Of a DNA stretch of 64,000 nt, positions 1-9,682 are shown in pieces; the stretch's first letter is position 1, and each line of letters opens with the position of its first letter. The stretch spans positions 3,257,105 to 3,321,104 of the forward strand of contig NZ_ABIZ01000001.1 in the NCBI RefSeq assembly GCF_000172155.1. Reading direction: 5' to 3'. Below the pieces are notes generated by a model. It was not told the DNA's origin. It worked only from the letters and a program-made list of their open reading frames with translations, and ran no database searches. Made by a program: the position numbers and the translations under genes. The stretch comes from Verrucomicrobium spinosum DSM 4136 = JCM 18804. Lineage in GTDB: Bacteria; Verrucomicrobiota; Verrucomicrobiia; Verrucomicrobiales; Verrucomicrobiaceae.

Positions 1-1
1 C

Positions 2-760
2 GGTCTGACTCATCTGATCAATCTGGACTGGCTGCAGTCCCTGAGCCCCATCTGGCTTTGGCAGACCGTCACCATCTTGGGTCTCGTCTCCTACGTGGCG
101 GGCATTGCCCCTGCCTTGGCATTGTTTCCGGCCTTGTTCTTCAGCATCGGGATTGGCACTCTGGCCAACTCGCAGGGTGCTGCGAACCACAGTACTCAGC
201 TGATTTCCATGATCTTGCTGGGGCAGTTCATCGCCTACATCTGGCCCAGGAGGCAGGAGCTGGGTGGTCCGCCTTCCACATGGGCGTTCCCTGATCTGGC
301 CGTGCACCAGAAGGTGGTGTATGTCTCGATGGTGATCTTTGCCGCCAGCTACGTGGTCTGCGGCTGGGTGAAGCTGGACAACTCGGACTGGAAGTGGATT
401 CAAAATGTCCCCAATCTTTCGGTTGAACTCCAAAAGAGCAACTGGAGCGAGTATTACGATACTCTCACTCCGGTCCCGGACTCCCTACAGTCGGTCGTGA
501 CGATGATGAATGAGCACCCCAACTTTGCCCGGGTGCTCTTTGGCAGCGGCTTGCTGATCGAGCTCTTTGCCTTCCTGGCACTGATGGGGCGGCGTTGGGC
601 CTTCTTCTACGGGGTGATCATCATTCTGTTCCACCTCAGTGTGAGCCGCCTCATGCAGCTCGACTTCTGGTATCACATGGGGGCGGCTTTGGTCTTCCTC
701 GTGAACCTGCCTGGCTTGAGGAAGACCTTTGTTGGCAAGCCTGACCGGCTGATGCTGTAG
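2..760 (+). CDS. Multi-pass membrane protein, HTTM-like (5' partial)
   Basis: The frame is open to the window edge, so the gene starts upstream; a TTG at 77 is only an internal codon. The visible 252 residues hold several hydrophobic segments (near residues 25-50, 65-85, 115-135, 185-215 and 225-245) separated by short polar loops. The late segment with FHLSVSRLMQL resembles the HTTM/gamma-carboxylase-like membrane fold, but no catalytic residue can be assigned. It ends just before an intrinsic terminator at 785-813. Function is unknown; an HTTM-domain protein is my best guess. Confidence 0.6.
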   Translation, partial: GLTHLINLDWLQSLSPIWLWQTVTILGLVSYVAGIAPALALFPALFFSIGIGTLANSQGAANHSTQLISMILLGQFIAYIWPRRQELGGPPSTWAFPDLAVHQKVVYVSMVIFAASYVVCGWVKLDNSDWKWIQNVPNLSVELQKSNWSEYYDTLTPVPDSLQSVVTMMNEHPNFARVLFGSGLLIELFAFLALMGRRWAFFYGVIIILFHLSVSRLMQLDFWYHMGAALVFLVNLPGLRKTFVGKPDRLML

Positions 761-784
761 TGGTCCATTTCCAGAGAAGTTTTG

Positions 785-813
785 AAGCGGGGCCCGATGG
801 GTCCCGCTTTTTT
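785..813 (+). terminator. Intrinsic terminator after the HTTM-like gene
   Basis: A nine-pair stem (one G-U) closing a short GAT loop is followed by a run of six T. It lies 25 nt after the stop of the upstream gene and before the LTA-synthase-family gene, which separates the two transcription units. Confidence 0.75.
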
Positions 814-934
814 AGGGGAATTTGCGCATGCGCGCTCAAGCGTCATCTATGGGGATCTCTCCGGGAGATTAACCAAATTGTTACGGGATTGTCACGGCAC
901 CGTTAGTTCGGGGCGATAGCATGACAGAATCCTC

Positions 935-3112
935 ATGTCACGCCCTTCCGATGATGCTACTCATTCCTCCAGTTCTGCCCCGTCCGCTCATTTGCAGTCC
1001 GTCCACGTCCGTCTGAGGGCGTTGGTGAGCCGGTTCCGGCTGCCTTTGTGGAACGCGCTGTTCCTCTTCGTGGGATTTCAGATGGTGCGTGTGTTGCTTG
1101 TGGCGAGGTTTCACCCAGTGGAGCCGCAGCCTCTGGGCTCCTACGCGCGCCTCTTTTTGGTGGGCTTGCACAGGGATCTGGTGGTGTCTCTGCTGCTGAG
1201 CACGCCGCTTGGCTTGTGGTGTGCCATGACTTCGAGCCGCGGTGCAAAACCTCCCGGCAGGGGGGGGAGGGCGCTGCTCACAAGTTTCTTGGCGTTTTCC
1301 TGGCTGCTCCAGGTGTTCCTGATGGTGGCGGAGTTGAATTTCTTTGCCGAGTTCAATTCTCGGTTCAATACGGTGGCGATCGATTACCTGATCTATCCAC
1401 ATGAGGTCTTTGCCAATATGTACCAGTCGTTTCCGCTGGGTTGGATTCTCGGGGGTGTGACGGCGGGTGGCTCGGTGATCACGTGGCTGCTGCTGAAGCT
1501 GGCAGGCCCGGCCCGCCAGGTGCCCAGGAGTTCTTCCATCTCTGCCCCGCGGCGCGCTGGTTCTGCGTTAAGCTGGGTGTTGCCCGTGGTCCTGCTTACG
1601 GCGACTCTGCCTCTCGTCCCATGGCAGCAGAGTCATGACCGGGTGATGAACGAGCTGGGGAACAATGGGCTGGTCGCAGGGGTGACCGCAGCGGTGACGC
1701 GAAATCTGGACTATACTGCCTTCTATCCGCACATGGACCGTGAGGCGGCCTACCGTAGGGTGAAGGCGCTGTTGGCCACACCGGATGCGACTTATGTGGA
1801 CCCGCACGACGTGTACAATCTCCGCCGCCGGATCCATGGCCGGCCGGGCACCCGGCCTTTCAACGTGTGTCTGCTCATGGAGGAGAGCCTGGGCAGCGAG
1901 TTCTGGGGCAGTCTGGGCCGAACCAAGAAAGACGGCACTCCTCACACCCTCACCCCGCACCTGGACCGGTTGGCGAACGAGGAAGGCTGGCTGTTTGACA
2001 ACCTCTGGGCCGACGGCAATAGGACCATTCGCGGGTTCGAGGGTATTTTGGCAAGCTTTCCACCGCTGCCAGGTGACAGTATTGTGGCGCGTGACCGGAC
2101 GGAAAACGTCGAGACCCTGGGACGGGTGATGACCCGTCAAGGGTATGAGACGCTCTTCATGTATGCCGGCCGCAGCCTGTTCGATGGCATGGGCCCCTTT
2201 GCCATCAAGAATGGGTGGAAGCGCTTTTTGCATCAAGGCAATTTCGAAAAGCCTGTCTTCACGAATGCGTGGGGCGTCAGCAATGAGGATCTCTATGCCC
2301 GGGCCATCCTGGAAATGAGGTCAATGCATCAGACGGGGAAACCATTCCTCCTGACGATGCTGTCTGTCTCAAACCACGTGCCTTTTACCTATCCTGCAAG
2401 GGGCCCGTCGCCTTTGGATGCGCTGCACCTCGAAAATGGGAAAGCCGCTCCAGACTATCCTCAAGGAAGGATTTCTCAGAACCCCGATGAACATCGGAGA
2501 GATTTCGCGGTGCGTTATGTGGACTGGTGTCTTGGACGCTTCTTCCAGGAGGTTAAAAAGGAACCTTTCTGGCAGGATACCCTTTTTGTCGTGGTGGCAG
2601 ACCATGGGGCGCGGGTTTACGGGAGCCAGGCGGTCCCGATCAAGAGCTATGAGATCCCCATGCTCGTTTTAGGCCCGGCTGTGGTGAAGCAGCCGCAACG
2701 CCAGTCGATGCTGGCCTGCCAGTTGGACGTGGCACCAACCATTCTCGGCCTCATCGGGCAGCCTTACGAATCTCTTTTCTTCGGCAGGGATCTTCTGCAT
2801 ACCCCAGAGACGCCCTTTGCCAAGGTGCTGATGCACCACAATCGGGAAGTCGCTTCTTATCGAGATGAACGGATGGTCGTGTTTGGATTGAACCAGAGCA
2901 TGGAGTTCTTTGGTGGGAATCCCAAAAGTGGAAAGATGGCTCCGCTGCCCGGCGTGGACCCCCGTGGCGCTCCGATAGCTGATGACGCCACCGCCCTGTT
3001 TCAGGTGGCCGATGATCTCTACATGAACAGGCGCTACCGGATCGATGGAGTGGAATCGTCTGCGGGTGGGGCGGAGCAACCCCGCGTGGCCAAGGCGAGC
3101 CCAGTTCGATGA
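935..3112 (+). CDS. LTA synthase / phosphoglycerol transferase family protein
   Basis: The protein has 725 residues. The first ~240 are strongly hydrophobic with about five transmembrane segments; the rest is a periplasmic alkaline-phosphatase-superfamily (sulfatase) domain. Seen motifs are LLMEESLGSEFWG (metal-binding Glu region), NRTIRGFEGI (expected catalytic Thr) and VVVADHGAR (metal-binding Asp-His). These match the LTA synthase family, which moves phosphoglycerol or similar groups onto envelope polymers or glycans. In a Gram-negative host, modification of a periplasmic or surface glycan (OpgB-like) is more likely than lipoteichoic acid synthesis. It starts at ATG 935 and stands alone between a terminator and a convergent gene. 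Confidence 0.85.
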   Translation: MSRPSDDATHSSSSAPSAHLQSVHVRLRALVSRFRLPLWNALFLFVGFQMVRVLLVARFHPVEPQPLGSYARLFLVGLHRDLVVSLLLSTPLGLWCAMTSSRGAKPPGRGGRALLTSFLAFSWLLQVFLMVAELNFFAEFNSRFNTVAIDYLIYPHEVFANMYQSFPLGWILGGVTAGGSVITWLLLKLAGPARQVPRSSSISAPRRAGSALSWVLPVVLLTATLPLVPWQQSHDRVMNELGNNGLVAGVTAAVTRNLDYTAFYPHMDREAAYRRVKALLATPDATYVDPHDVYNLRRRIHGRPGTRPFNVCLLMEESLGSEFWGSLGRTKKDGTPHTLTPHLDRLANEEGWLFDNLWADGNRTIRGFEGILASFPPLPGDSIVARDRTENVETLGRVMTRQGYETLFMYAGRSLFDGMGPFAIKNGWKRFLHQGNFEKPVFTNAWGVSNEDLYARAILEMRSMHQTGKPFLLTMLSVSNHVPFTYPARGPSPLDALHLENGKAAPDYPQGRISQNPDEHRRDFAVRYVDWCLGRFFQEVKKEPFWQDTLFVVVADHGARVYGSQAVPIKSYEIPMLVLGPAVVKQPQRQSMLACQLDVAPTILGLIGQPYESLFFGRDLLHTPETPFAKVLMHHNREVASYRDERMVVFGLNQSMEFFGGNPKSGKMAPLPGVDPRGAPIADDATALFQVADDLYMNRRYRIDGVESSAGGAEQPRVAKASPVR

Positions 3113-3248
3113 GTGCTCAGGTCTGGGGCAGGAACTGGGGTGGGTGCCTGATAAACTCCTTCCTGGCAGACAGGCTATTCAAAAAAGAAGCTGTGGAGGT
3201 GGGTGAGATCCGCTTCCTGCAACGGTGTGGTGCGGTGCGGTGCGGCGG

Positions 3249-3576
3249 TCAGCGTTCCGGCGTGTGGTTTGATTGAATGGCGGCAACGGTATCTTCGATT
3301 TTTGCCGCCATGCGTTGCATCTTCCGATTGCCCAGGAGGAGGGTGGTCAAAGACAAGGCCGCGAGGGGCAGCCAGACGATGAGTACCCATTTGCCCCACG
3401 TGAACTGGGTCGCGAAGAAGGTGCACAGGATCGCGCCGAGGGGGGGGGCGTGTGATCCAGCGCATCAGCTTTGCTCGAAGGTAATTCTTGGTGTTGAGCA
3501 GCACCTCGTCCTTTTGGGCCAGGAGCATTGCCTTTGGGCCGGAGTTGTCCGATGGTTGCAGAGACGGGGAGCTCAT
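3249..3576 (-). pseudogene. Small membrane protein gene with a frameshift at a C9 tract
   Basis: Two minus-strand frames join at a run of nine C (3440-3448). The 5' part reads MSSPSLQPSDNSGPKAMLLA and onward, ending around LMRWITRPP. The 3' part, in another frame, reads GAILCTFFATQF, then a clear transmembrane segment (VLIVWLPLAALSLTTLLL), then a charged helix and a stop at 3249. Removing one C joins them into a ~109-residue protein of soluble N-terminus, one or two TM segments and a C-terminal helix. Neither half makes sense alone. This may be a sequencing error, a recent mutation or a phase-variable tract. The start codon is tentative. Confidence 0.6.
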
Positions 3577-3778
3577 CGGAGGCGGAAGGCGATGCCTGAT
3601 GCGAGTTCCTCGTTGGTCTTCGAGGCAGACACAGCAATCAGGGGAGATCGATCCCAAGCGGTTTTCCCCAATTGTCTTTCGAAGTGGAGGCGGGTGAATG
3701 GCAATCGTGGCGCGGGACAGGGCAGGAAGTGAAGTTTTTTGTCCGTAACAGCTACAGACCTGCACCTCCAACCGTATC

Positions 3779-4795
3779 ATGTCTGTGGAATTCAAGGACT
3801 ACTACGCAACTCTTGGTGTCGCCCGGGACGCCAAGGAGGAAGACATCAAAAAGGCCTTCCGCAAGCTGGCCCGGAAACACCATCCGGATGTAGCGGAGGA
3901 CAAGAAGGGGGCGGAGGAGAAGTTCAAGGAGATCAACGAGGCCTATGAGGTGTTGGGTGATCCTGTGAAGCGTCAGAAGTACGATACTCTAGGGTCGAAC
4001 TGGCGCGAAGCGGAGCAGCATCAGGGACAGGCGCCGCCGCAATGGGGTGGAGGAAGACGGTACACAAGCGCGACAGGACCACAGGGCCAAGGCCCCGCCC
4101 AAGAGTTTCATTTCGATGGCACGGGTTTTAGTGACTTCTTTGAGCAGTATTTTGGCGGAGGCGGTCACAGCGGCCAGTTTCACGGATTTGGCGATGAGGA
4201 AGGGTTTGCCGAAGAAATGCATCGGCAGGAGAACCGGCCTCGACGGGGGCACGATGTGGAGGGAGACATCTTGGTCACGCTTCACGAGGTGCTGCATGGG
4301 ACGGAGCGCCCCCTCTCTCTGGCCACCACAGACCCTCGCACTGGAAAAAGGGAGGCAAAGTCCTTCACGGTGCGAATTCCTCCAGGAGCACCGGAGGGCA
4401 AGCGCATCCGCGTGGCGGGGCATGGTGGAGAGGGGGCCGGCGGCGGTGCTGCTGGGGACCTGTTTCTAAAAGTGCGCTACGCGGCGCACCCTGATTTCCG
4501 AGCGCGGGGAGGGGACCTCTACTACGACCTCGATCTAGCCCCTTGGGAGGCTGTGCTGGGCACAGAGGTCGTGGTGCGTGGGCTTCAGGGTGGCATCAAA
4601 GTGCGCGTTCCCGCCGGCACCGCCCAGAATGCTCAGCTCCGGCTAAAAGGTCAAGGATTGCCCCAAGGCAAAACCGGGGAGCGAGGCGATCTCTACGTGA
4701 TTGCCCACATTCAGGTCCCCACCCAGTTGAGCGATCAAGAGCTCGCCCTCTGGCAGAAGCTCGCGTCCGAGTCTCACTTTAACCCCCGTTCCTGA
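3779..4795 (+). CDS. cbpA: Curved-DNA-binding protein CbpA, DnaJ-type co-chaperone
   Basis: The 338-residue protein starts with a J domain (residues 1-70) carrying the HHPD motif that stimulates the DnaK ATPase. A Gly/Phe/Gln-rich linker follows (about 80-150), then the two beta-barrel substrate-binding domains of DnaJ C-terminus (about 155-330). There is no CxxCxGxG zinc finger, so it is a class-B/CbpA type rather than DnaJ. The cbpM-like gene 8 nt downstream supports the CbpA assignment, because CbpM modulates CbpA in characterised systems. Cytoplasmic. Confidence 0.9.
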   Translation: MSVEFKDYYATLGVARDAKEEDIKKAFRKLARKHHPDVAEDKKGAEEKFKEINEAYEVLGDPVKRQKYDTLGSNWREAEQHQGQAPPQWGGGRRYTSATGPQGQGPAQEFHFDGTGFSDFFEQYFGGGGHSGQFHGFGDEEGFAEEMHRQENRPRRGHDVEGDILVTLHEVLHGTERPLSLATTDPRTGKREAKSFTVRIPPGAPEGKRIRVAGHGGEGAGGGAAGDLFLKVRYAAHPDFRARGGDLYYDLDLAPWEAVLGTEVVVRGLQGGIKVRVPAGTAQNAQLRLKGQGLPQGKTGERGDLYVIAHIQVPTQLSDQELALWQKLASESHFNPRS

Positions 4796-4802
4796 GCAAG
4801 CC

Positions 4803-5114
4803 ATGAATCCGACTGATCCTGCTGAGTCTGAAACCTTCACGGTGCATTCCCTGGAAGGAGTGGTGGAGCTGACTCACACTTCTCGTCACTTGGTCGCCGT
4901 GTACTGCCGGCACGGCTTCATCTCCCCCCTGAGTGAGGAGGTGCATGGAGGCTGGACCTTTGACGATGAGGCGGTGCGGAAACTCCGCCGCATGGAATCC
5001 ATGAGGTCCGCCTTCGGCATCAATCTAGCGGGACTCCATCTGATTGAGGAACTTCAGCAGGAGTTGGAGACCCTGCGTGAGGAGGTGCGCTTCCTCCGTG
5101 GGCAGGTGCGATGA
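4803..5114 (+). CDS. cbpM: CbpM-like chaperone modulator
   Basis: A 103-residue protein with an N-terminal MerR-like winged region (VYCRHGFISPLSEEVHGGWTF, then DDEAVRKLRRM) and a C-terminal heptad coiled coil (HLIEELQQELETLREEVRFL). This is the usual CbpM layout, and the gene directly follows cbpA. Known CbpM proteins bind the J domain and inhibit CbpA co-chaperone and DNA-binding activity. Translation is likely coupled to cbpA given the 8-nt gap. Confidence 0.8.
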   Translation: MNPTDPAESETFTVHSLEGVVELTHTSRHLVAVYCRHGFISPLSEEVHGGWTFDDEAVRKLRRMESMRSAFGINLAGLHLIEELQQELETLREEVRFLRGQVR

Positions 5115-5167
5115 TCTTGGCTGCTGCCCGCATCATCTGGGACGTCACCTTGCGCGTACCGTGATTG

Positions 5168-6043
5168 ATGCTAGTTGAGAAAATGCCCCGTTCTGCTCCG
5201 ATCTATTTCGACTCCCACATGCACACCCCGTTGTGCAAACACGCATGGGGAGAGCCCGAAGAATACGCCCGCCGTGCGGTCGAGCAGGGGCTCAAAGGCA
5301 TCATCATCACCTGTCACAGCCCCATGCCCCGTGGCTTCTGGCCGGGCGTTCGTATGGCGGACTCGCAGTTCGACGAGTATGTCGCGCTCGTGGAGAACTG
5401 TCGTGAAAAGTTTGCCGGTCAGGTTGAGGTGCGCCTCGGGCTGGAGAGTGACTACTTCCCGGGGTTTGAAGATTGGGCAAGGGATCTGCACCAGCGGGCC
5501 GACTTTCACTACATCCTTGGCTCCGTGCACTGGCAGGGACCTGAGTACCGATCCCTGTTTGAGCAGAAGGGGCCAGACGCGTTCCGCCGCAGCTACTTTG
5601 ACAACCTTGCCACCTCCGCCGAGACGGGCCTGTTCGACAGCCTGGCCCACCCGGACCTGATCAAGAACTACCATGCCGATGACTGGAAGTTTGAGCACTG
5701 GGAAGACGAGGTGGTGCAGGCGCTTGATCGCATTGCCAAAACCGGCGTGGCCATGGAGCTCAACACCTCCGGCGTCCATAAAAGCTACTCAGAGATGAAC
5801 CCGAGTCTGCCCATGCTCAAGCTCATGCAAGAGCGCGGCATTCCCGTCGTGATGGGATCCGACTCCCACAAGCCCAGCCGGGTGGCAGAAAGCTTCGTCA
5901 ATGCCCTGCGCACCGTGCAGGATGCGGGCTATGATCGCGTCAGTATTTTCCAGAACCGCAAGCGCGAGGAATTGCTCATCGCAGATATCCTGCCGACGTT
6001 GGGGAAAGGCGCTGAGACGGTGGACGTGGCGGAAGTTCGTTGA
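5168..6043 (+). CDS. Histidinol-phosphatase of the PHP family
   Basis: The PHP signature is clear: DSHMHTPLCKHA near the N-terminus, ITCHSP, GLESDYFPG, LGSVHW, LAHPDLIK and GSDSHKP at the end, which together supply the metal ligands of the trinuclear site. Length (about 290) and motif spacing match HisK/HisJ-type histidinol-phosphatases, which dephosphorylate L-histidinol phosphate. No other his gene is adjacent, so another phosphoester substrate is possible. ATG at 5168 or 5183 could be the start; the conserved domain begins after either one. Confidence 0.8.
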   Translation: MLVEKMPRSAPIYFDSHMHTPLCKHAWGEPEEYARRAVEQGLKGIIITCHSPMPRGFWPGVRMADSQFDEYVALVENCREKFAGQVEVRLGLESDYFPGFEDWARDLHQRADFHYILGSVHWQGPEYRSLFEQKGPDAFRRSYFDNLATSAETGLFDSLAHPDLIKNYHADDWKFEHWEDEVVQALDRIAKTGVAMELNTSGVHKSYSEMNPSLPMLKLMQERGIPVVMGSDSHKPSRVAESFVNALRTVQDAGYDRVSIFQNRKREELLIADILPTLGKGAETVDVAEVR

Positions 6044-6176
6044 AATAAGCCGCGAGGCGCAGCGAGCATGGAGGAGCGAATCTGAGGTTCAGACAGAACT
6101 CACAAAATTGGGGTTCAGCTTTCGAGCTGCGTATTTCTCAAACCCCAATCCCATTCTGTTATTTTGTAAATTCTGT

Positions 6177-7602
6177 CACAGTCATCCCATAGCCCTGCAA
6201 AAGCAGCGCCAGAGGCTTGAGTTGGTGATGTTTTGAAGTGCCTTTTGCGAAAGTGATTTCTCAAACGGGGCGGTCCTGCTCCGTTATGCGACGCCTGCTG
6301 TCCCATAGACGGGGGGCTCCAGCCCAGGCAGATACACGCTTTGCGGGCTGGCTCGCATCTTCCATGGACCGCCTGCTGTCCCATAGAACGCCAGCAATCT
6401 GAGCAGATCCACCCGGCTCCAAGTCACCCCTCGGATCATCGTGAAGAGGCGGGTGAAGCTGTGCGGCCAGCCCGATACTTGTGCCAGGAACCGCAGCAGC
6501 ACATAGAGCAACAGGGCCGCCCAGAGCTGCCAGCGGATCGCGTTTTTGCTATGTCCCAAAAAATCACAGATGCAGAGCGTTTGCTTGATCTGCTTGAAGA
6601 ACACTTCAATGCCCCAGCGGCTCTGGTAGAGTTCTCCTACCGTGCTGGCGGCCCATTCTGTCTGGTTGGTGATAAAGGCCATGCGCACTTCCTTGCCGTC
6701 AAGCTCCACGAGCATCTCCACCCGGCGCAGCGGGCCGGGATGTTGCGAAAGGCTCCTGGCTCCTTTGAGCACAATGAGGTCATCGCGCAGCACCTTGCCT
6801 TGCGGCCGTGCCTGGAGCTTGCGCGTCACCCGGTAGCTCATGTTGTCCTTGGCACGGGTGACCCAGAAGATGCCCCGCCCGGTCAACTCCCAGAGGTGGG
6901 CAAAGTTGATGTAAGCCTTGTCAAACAAGGCAATTTCCCCGTCTTTGAGGCTGGCACAAAGCGCGCGGGAGCGCGAGTCATCATGATGAGAGGCTTCTTC
7001 GATGATGGCAAAGGCTGGCAGGAAGGTTTGCAGGTTGAGACGCAAATGGAGCTTGGCCGCCGCCTTGCGCTGCCGGTGCTTGGCCCAACTCATACAGTTG
7101 GCCACCAGGGCGATGGTGCTGGAGTCGATGGCGTAGATGGCCCGTCTAAACCGCCGGGGCAGTCCTTCATAGCGCAGGCCAAACCCGGGGTGCCGATGCT
7201 GGAGATGATCCAACATCTTCCAAAAGAGGGTCTCCATCAGGTCGCTGTCCCGATTCTTATTGGCATGGGACAGGGTGTTGCGGGCTGGCGGTGTCGCTCC
7301 GCGGATGGCAGCGAGGGCCCCGGCATGATGCCTCAAGCTGTCGCACACATCGTTGAGACTGATGGAGTGTGTCAGTTGCGCGTAGAGCAGGCTGACCACG
7401 TGACTCCAGGAACTGAAGGTGCGCGGCTGGCTGCCGTGGTGGTGTTGAGCGCAGAGGTTCGCGACCAAGTGCCCGGGAATGAGCTTGCAAAGCTGCCCCA
7501 GAACGCTTCCAATGACTTTGGCTGGTTTGAATTTCATCTCAGGCCTACCCTGTGTGGGGTAGGCCGCCAGTCACCTTTTTGTTTCGCTGTGGGACGGCTG
7601 TG
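6177..7602 (-). mobile_element. IS4-family insertion sequence, copy 1
   Basis: The element is 1426 bp with imperfect terminal inverted repeats that begin CACAG at both ends (CACAGTCATCCCA and CACAGCCGTCCCA). It is flanked by a 9-bp direct repeat AAATTCTGT (6168-6176 and 7603-7611), a target-site duplication. The ends were set by comparison with the second copy at 46369-47794, where homology stops at the same bases. The encoded transposases are identical. It sits between the PHP gene and the glycosyltransferase and breaks no recognised gene. Confidence 0.93.
6284..7537 (-). CDS. IS4-family transposase (copy 1)
   Basis: The 417-residue DDE transposase has an N-terminal region typical of IS4 proteins. 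Its triad is in YAIDSSTIAL (Asp ~137), LFDKAYINF (Asp ~206) and SRWGIEVFFKQIK (Glu ~311); the last is the YREK signature (Y-x2-R-x3-E-x6-K). It is full length with no stop or frameshift and is identical to the transposase at 46434-47687, so both copies may be functional. A long antisense frame across it is a codon-composition shadow. Confidence 0.95.
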   Translation of the reverse strand: MKFKPAKVIGSVLGQLCKLIPGHLVANLCAQHHHGSQPRTFSSWSHVVSLLYAQLTHSISLNDVCDSLRHHAGALAAIRGATPPARNTLSHANKNRDSDLMETLFWKMLDHLQHRHPGFGLRYEGLPRRFRRAIYAIDSSTIALVANCMSWAKHRQRKAAAKLHLRLNLQTFLPAFAIIEEASHHDDSRSRALCASLKDGEIALFDKAYINFAHLWELTGRGIFWVTRAKDNMSYRVTRKLQARPQGKVLRDDLIVLKGARSLSQHPGPLRRVEMLVELDGKEVRMAFITNQTEWAASTVGELYQSRWGIEVFFKQIKQTLCICDFLGHSKNAIRWQLWAALLLYVLLRFLAQVSGWPHSFTRLFTMIRGVTWSRVDLLRLLAFYGTAGGPWKMRASPQSVYLPGLEPPVYGTAGVA

Positions 7603-7669
7603 AAATTCTGTCTAAAAAATCATTCCGCTGTGTTCTGTGTGTCTCTGTGGTTTGATCGTCATCACCATC

Positions 7670-9559
7670 CTACCCCTGACTTCCTCTCCAACGATAAACG
7701 TGGTACCCAAACATCTCCTCTGTTCCCCGGAGGTGGGTAAGCATCTCAAACTCTCCCGACTTCTTCACCCGTTGAAAAAGCTCTGGGTGCCGCGGGCCGG
7801 TGACGGACTCGCCGCAGAGATAGATGTAGAGCGGCAGAGAGCGGGTCTCGGCGTCTTTGATGAGGGCGTCCAGATCAGCGGGGGTCTTTAGTACATGCAC
7901 ATCGTGGTCGTAGCTCTCTGCCTGGCGATCGCTCACGCCGAAGGTGCCGGTGAGGGCAGTGGGTGCCTGCAAACGAACGTACTCCACCGTCTCGCGGATG
8001 GGTTGGCGGTCGTGCTCACGGATCTTGGCCGTGGAGTCCCAGGTGACCCATGCAAATGCGCCCACCAGGAGCGTCAGCAATCCGGCTTCCAGGCGAGGTC
8101 TGTGGCGGGTCAGGAGCTGGACGCCCAGAGGCAGGACGAGCACCATGGGGATCACGGTGTAGATCAAGTACCACACCCACATGGGCTGGTGCTTCAGGGC
8201 GGTATGTGCGTAGGCCAGCGCGGCAGCCACCGTGACAGCCGTCACTCCGAGAAATTGGGATGCTGGCTTGCGCCAGGCAGCGACGAATCCTAGAAGCGCC
8301 AGCGCGGGCAGTACACCGAGCATGAGCATCTTGAAGGGCCATCCCGCGTGCGCCATCTCCATTTCCCAGCTGGAGCCAGTGTGAAGTTCAGGGAGGGGAT
8401 TCGTGTGCCCCCAGCCGATGGCCCATCCTGATAGCAAATCCCGCAGCCAAGGCCAGCCCATGTCGAGGCGCGGTGAGTCGGGGTTGTTCAGGTACGCCAT
8501 GATCTGTGGGACGCTGGGTCCCATCCACCAGATCACCGGTATGGCTCCCAGGAGATTGAAGCCCACGAGCTTCAGGATATCTCGATGACGTCCGGAAATC
8601 CAGAACTCTGCCGCAAGGAAGAGGTTTACCGCTGCCGCCACATACAGAGATCCCGCAAAGCAGAGCAGGTAACCCGCCTCCGTCACCGCAAAGATGAGCC
8701 ACCAGCGCAGACGACCCTCTCTGGAGGCCAGCAGAGCTGCGGCCAGATTCACCGCCATGAAGGCCAGCATGGTGGAGTAGCCCTTGGACTCAGCCGAATA
8801 ACGTATATGCCAGGGGGAGATGGCCAGAAGGGCGGCTGCGGCCAGGCCCACCGCGGGACCGCCCATCTGGCACCCCAACCAGCCTACGAAGATGATCGTT
8901 ACCAACGATGACAGAAAGGAAGGCATGCGCAGCGCGGCTTCGTCAAATGCTCCGGCAGGGGCTCCGGTGAATGTCCGCCAGATGCTGAGTGAAATGCGGG
9001 TGGCGGCGGCAGTGAAGACATGGTTGTTTCCATGACCGTTGTCGAAGAGGGTTTTCTCCCAGGTTACGGGTTTGAAAAGAGTGACACCGTCCTTTTGAAC
9101 CCATTCTCCGTGGGAATAGACGCGCAGTGAGTATTCCTCGTCATTCCAGAGACTGTGATGAAGGCGTGGCGCACGTTCCCAGGCTCCAAGGAGCGTGATG
9201 GCCAGGATGGCCGCCCAGAACCATGCCGGGGCACCCCGGCTTTGCTGAGGCAGCTTGTCCTTCTTTTTTGGTAGCCATGACCGGTAGGTGGCGAGCAGCA
9301 GAGCGGCACTGGCTGCGCTGGCAATGCTGGCCCACCAGAGACCGATGATCCGATATTCCGGCACATCCAGTTCGCGCCCTTTTGCCAGACGCTTTTGCAC
9401 CGTCTTTCCCCAGGGGGCTTCTGCTTCCAAAGTGTACACCACACTGCCCACCAGCAGGGCTGCCAGCACGAGAAGCAGCACGGCTCCCGCCCGCCCATGT
9501 TGCGTGGTGAGACGCTGCCAGTGCTGGCGGATGTGGGTGAGAGGGGTGGGCAAACTCAT
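7670..9559 (-). CDS. PMT/ArnT-like integral membrane glycosyltransferase (GT39/GT83-like)
   Basis: About 629 residues with roughly a dozen transmembrane segments. After the first hydrophobic segments comes a periplasmic loop with LHHSLWNDEEYSLRVYS; an acidic pair in loop 1 is the catalytic feature of the GT-C fold. Further on are RYSAESKGYS and many hydrophobic helices, then a C-terminal soluble tail. Such enzymes transfer sugars from polyprenyl phosphates to lipid A, proteins or glycans; the acceptor cannot be read here. I chose ATG 9559 (MSLPTPLTH) because the upstream extension to 9643 looks non-coding. Divergent from the DUF5069-like gene. Confidence 0.75.
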   Translation of the reverse strand: MSLPTPLTHIRQHWQRLTTQHGRAGAVLLLVLAALLVGSVVYTLEAEAPWGKTVQKRLAKGRELDVPEYRIIGLWWASIASAASAALLLATYRSWLPKKKDKLPQQSRGAPAWFWAAILAITLLGAWERAPRLHHSLWNDEEYSLRVYSHGEWVQKDGVTLFKPVTWEKTLFDNGHGNNHVFTAAATRISLSIWRTFTGAPAGAFDEAALRMPSFLSSLVTIIFVGWLGCQMGGPAVGLAAAALLAISPWHIRYSAESKGYSTMLAFMAVNLAAALLASREGRLRWWLIFAVTEAGYLLCFAGSLYVAAAVNLFLAAEFWISGRHRDILKLVGFNLLGAIPVIWWMGPSVPQIMAYLNNPDSPRLDMGWPWLRDLLSGWAIGWGHTNPLPELHTGSSWEMEMAHAGWPFKMLMLGVLPALALLGFVAAWRKPASQFLGVTAVTVAAALAYAHTALKHQPMWVWYLIYTVIPMVLVLPLGVQLLTRHRPRLEAGLLTLLVGAFAWVTWDSTAKIREHDRQPIRETVEYVRLQAPTALTGTFGVSDRQAESYDHDVHVLKTPADLDALIKDAETRSLPLYIYLCGESVTGPRHPELFQRVKKSGEFEMLTHLRGTEEMFGYHVYRWRGSQG

Positions 9560-9682
9560 GTGGTGCAGAAGGGCGTTTGACGGTAGGGCGGTTGTCCCTA
9601 TGATGCCGCAGGCGCAAGATGCGCAACGTGTTTCCGCATTCAAAAATCAAAACCGCAAACCCCAGAAAGATCCCCATCCAAC

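Noticed and set aside
3277-3732. Plus-strand frame of 151 codons between the LTA-synthase-family gene and cbpA
   Set aside because: The minus strand carries the membrane-protein halves; the plus frame lacks protein character.
6341-7603. A 420-codon frame antisense to the IS4 transposase (and its twin at 46368-47630)
   Set aside because: It is the opposite-strand shadow of an intact DDE transposase and shows no protein motif.
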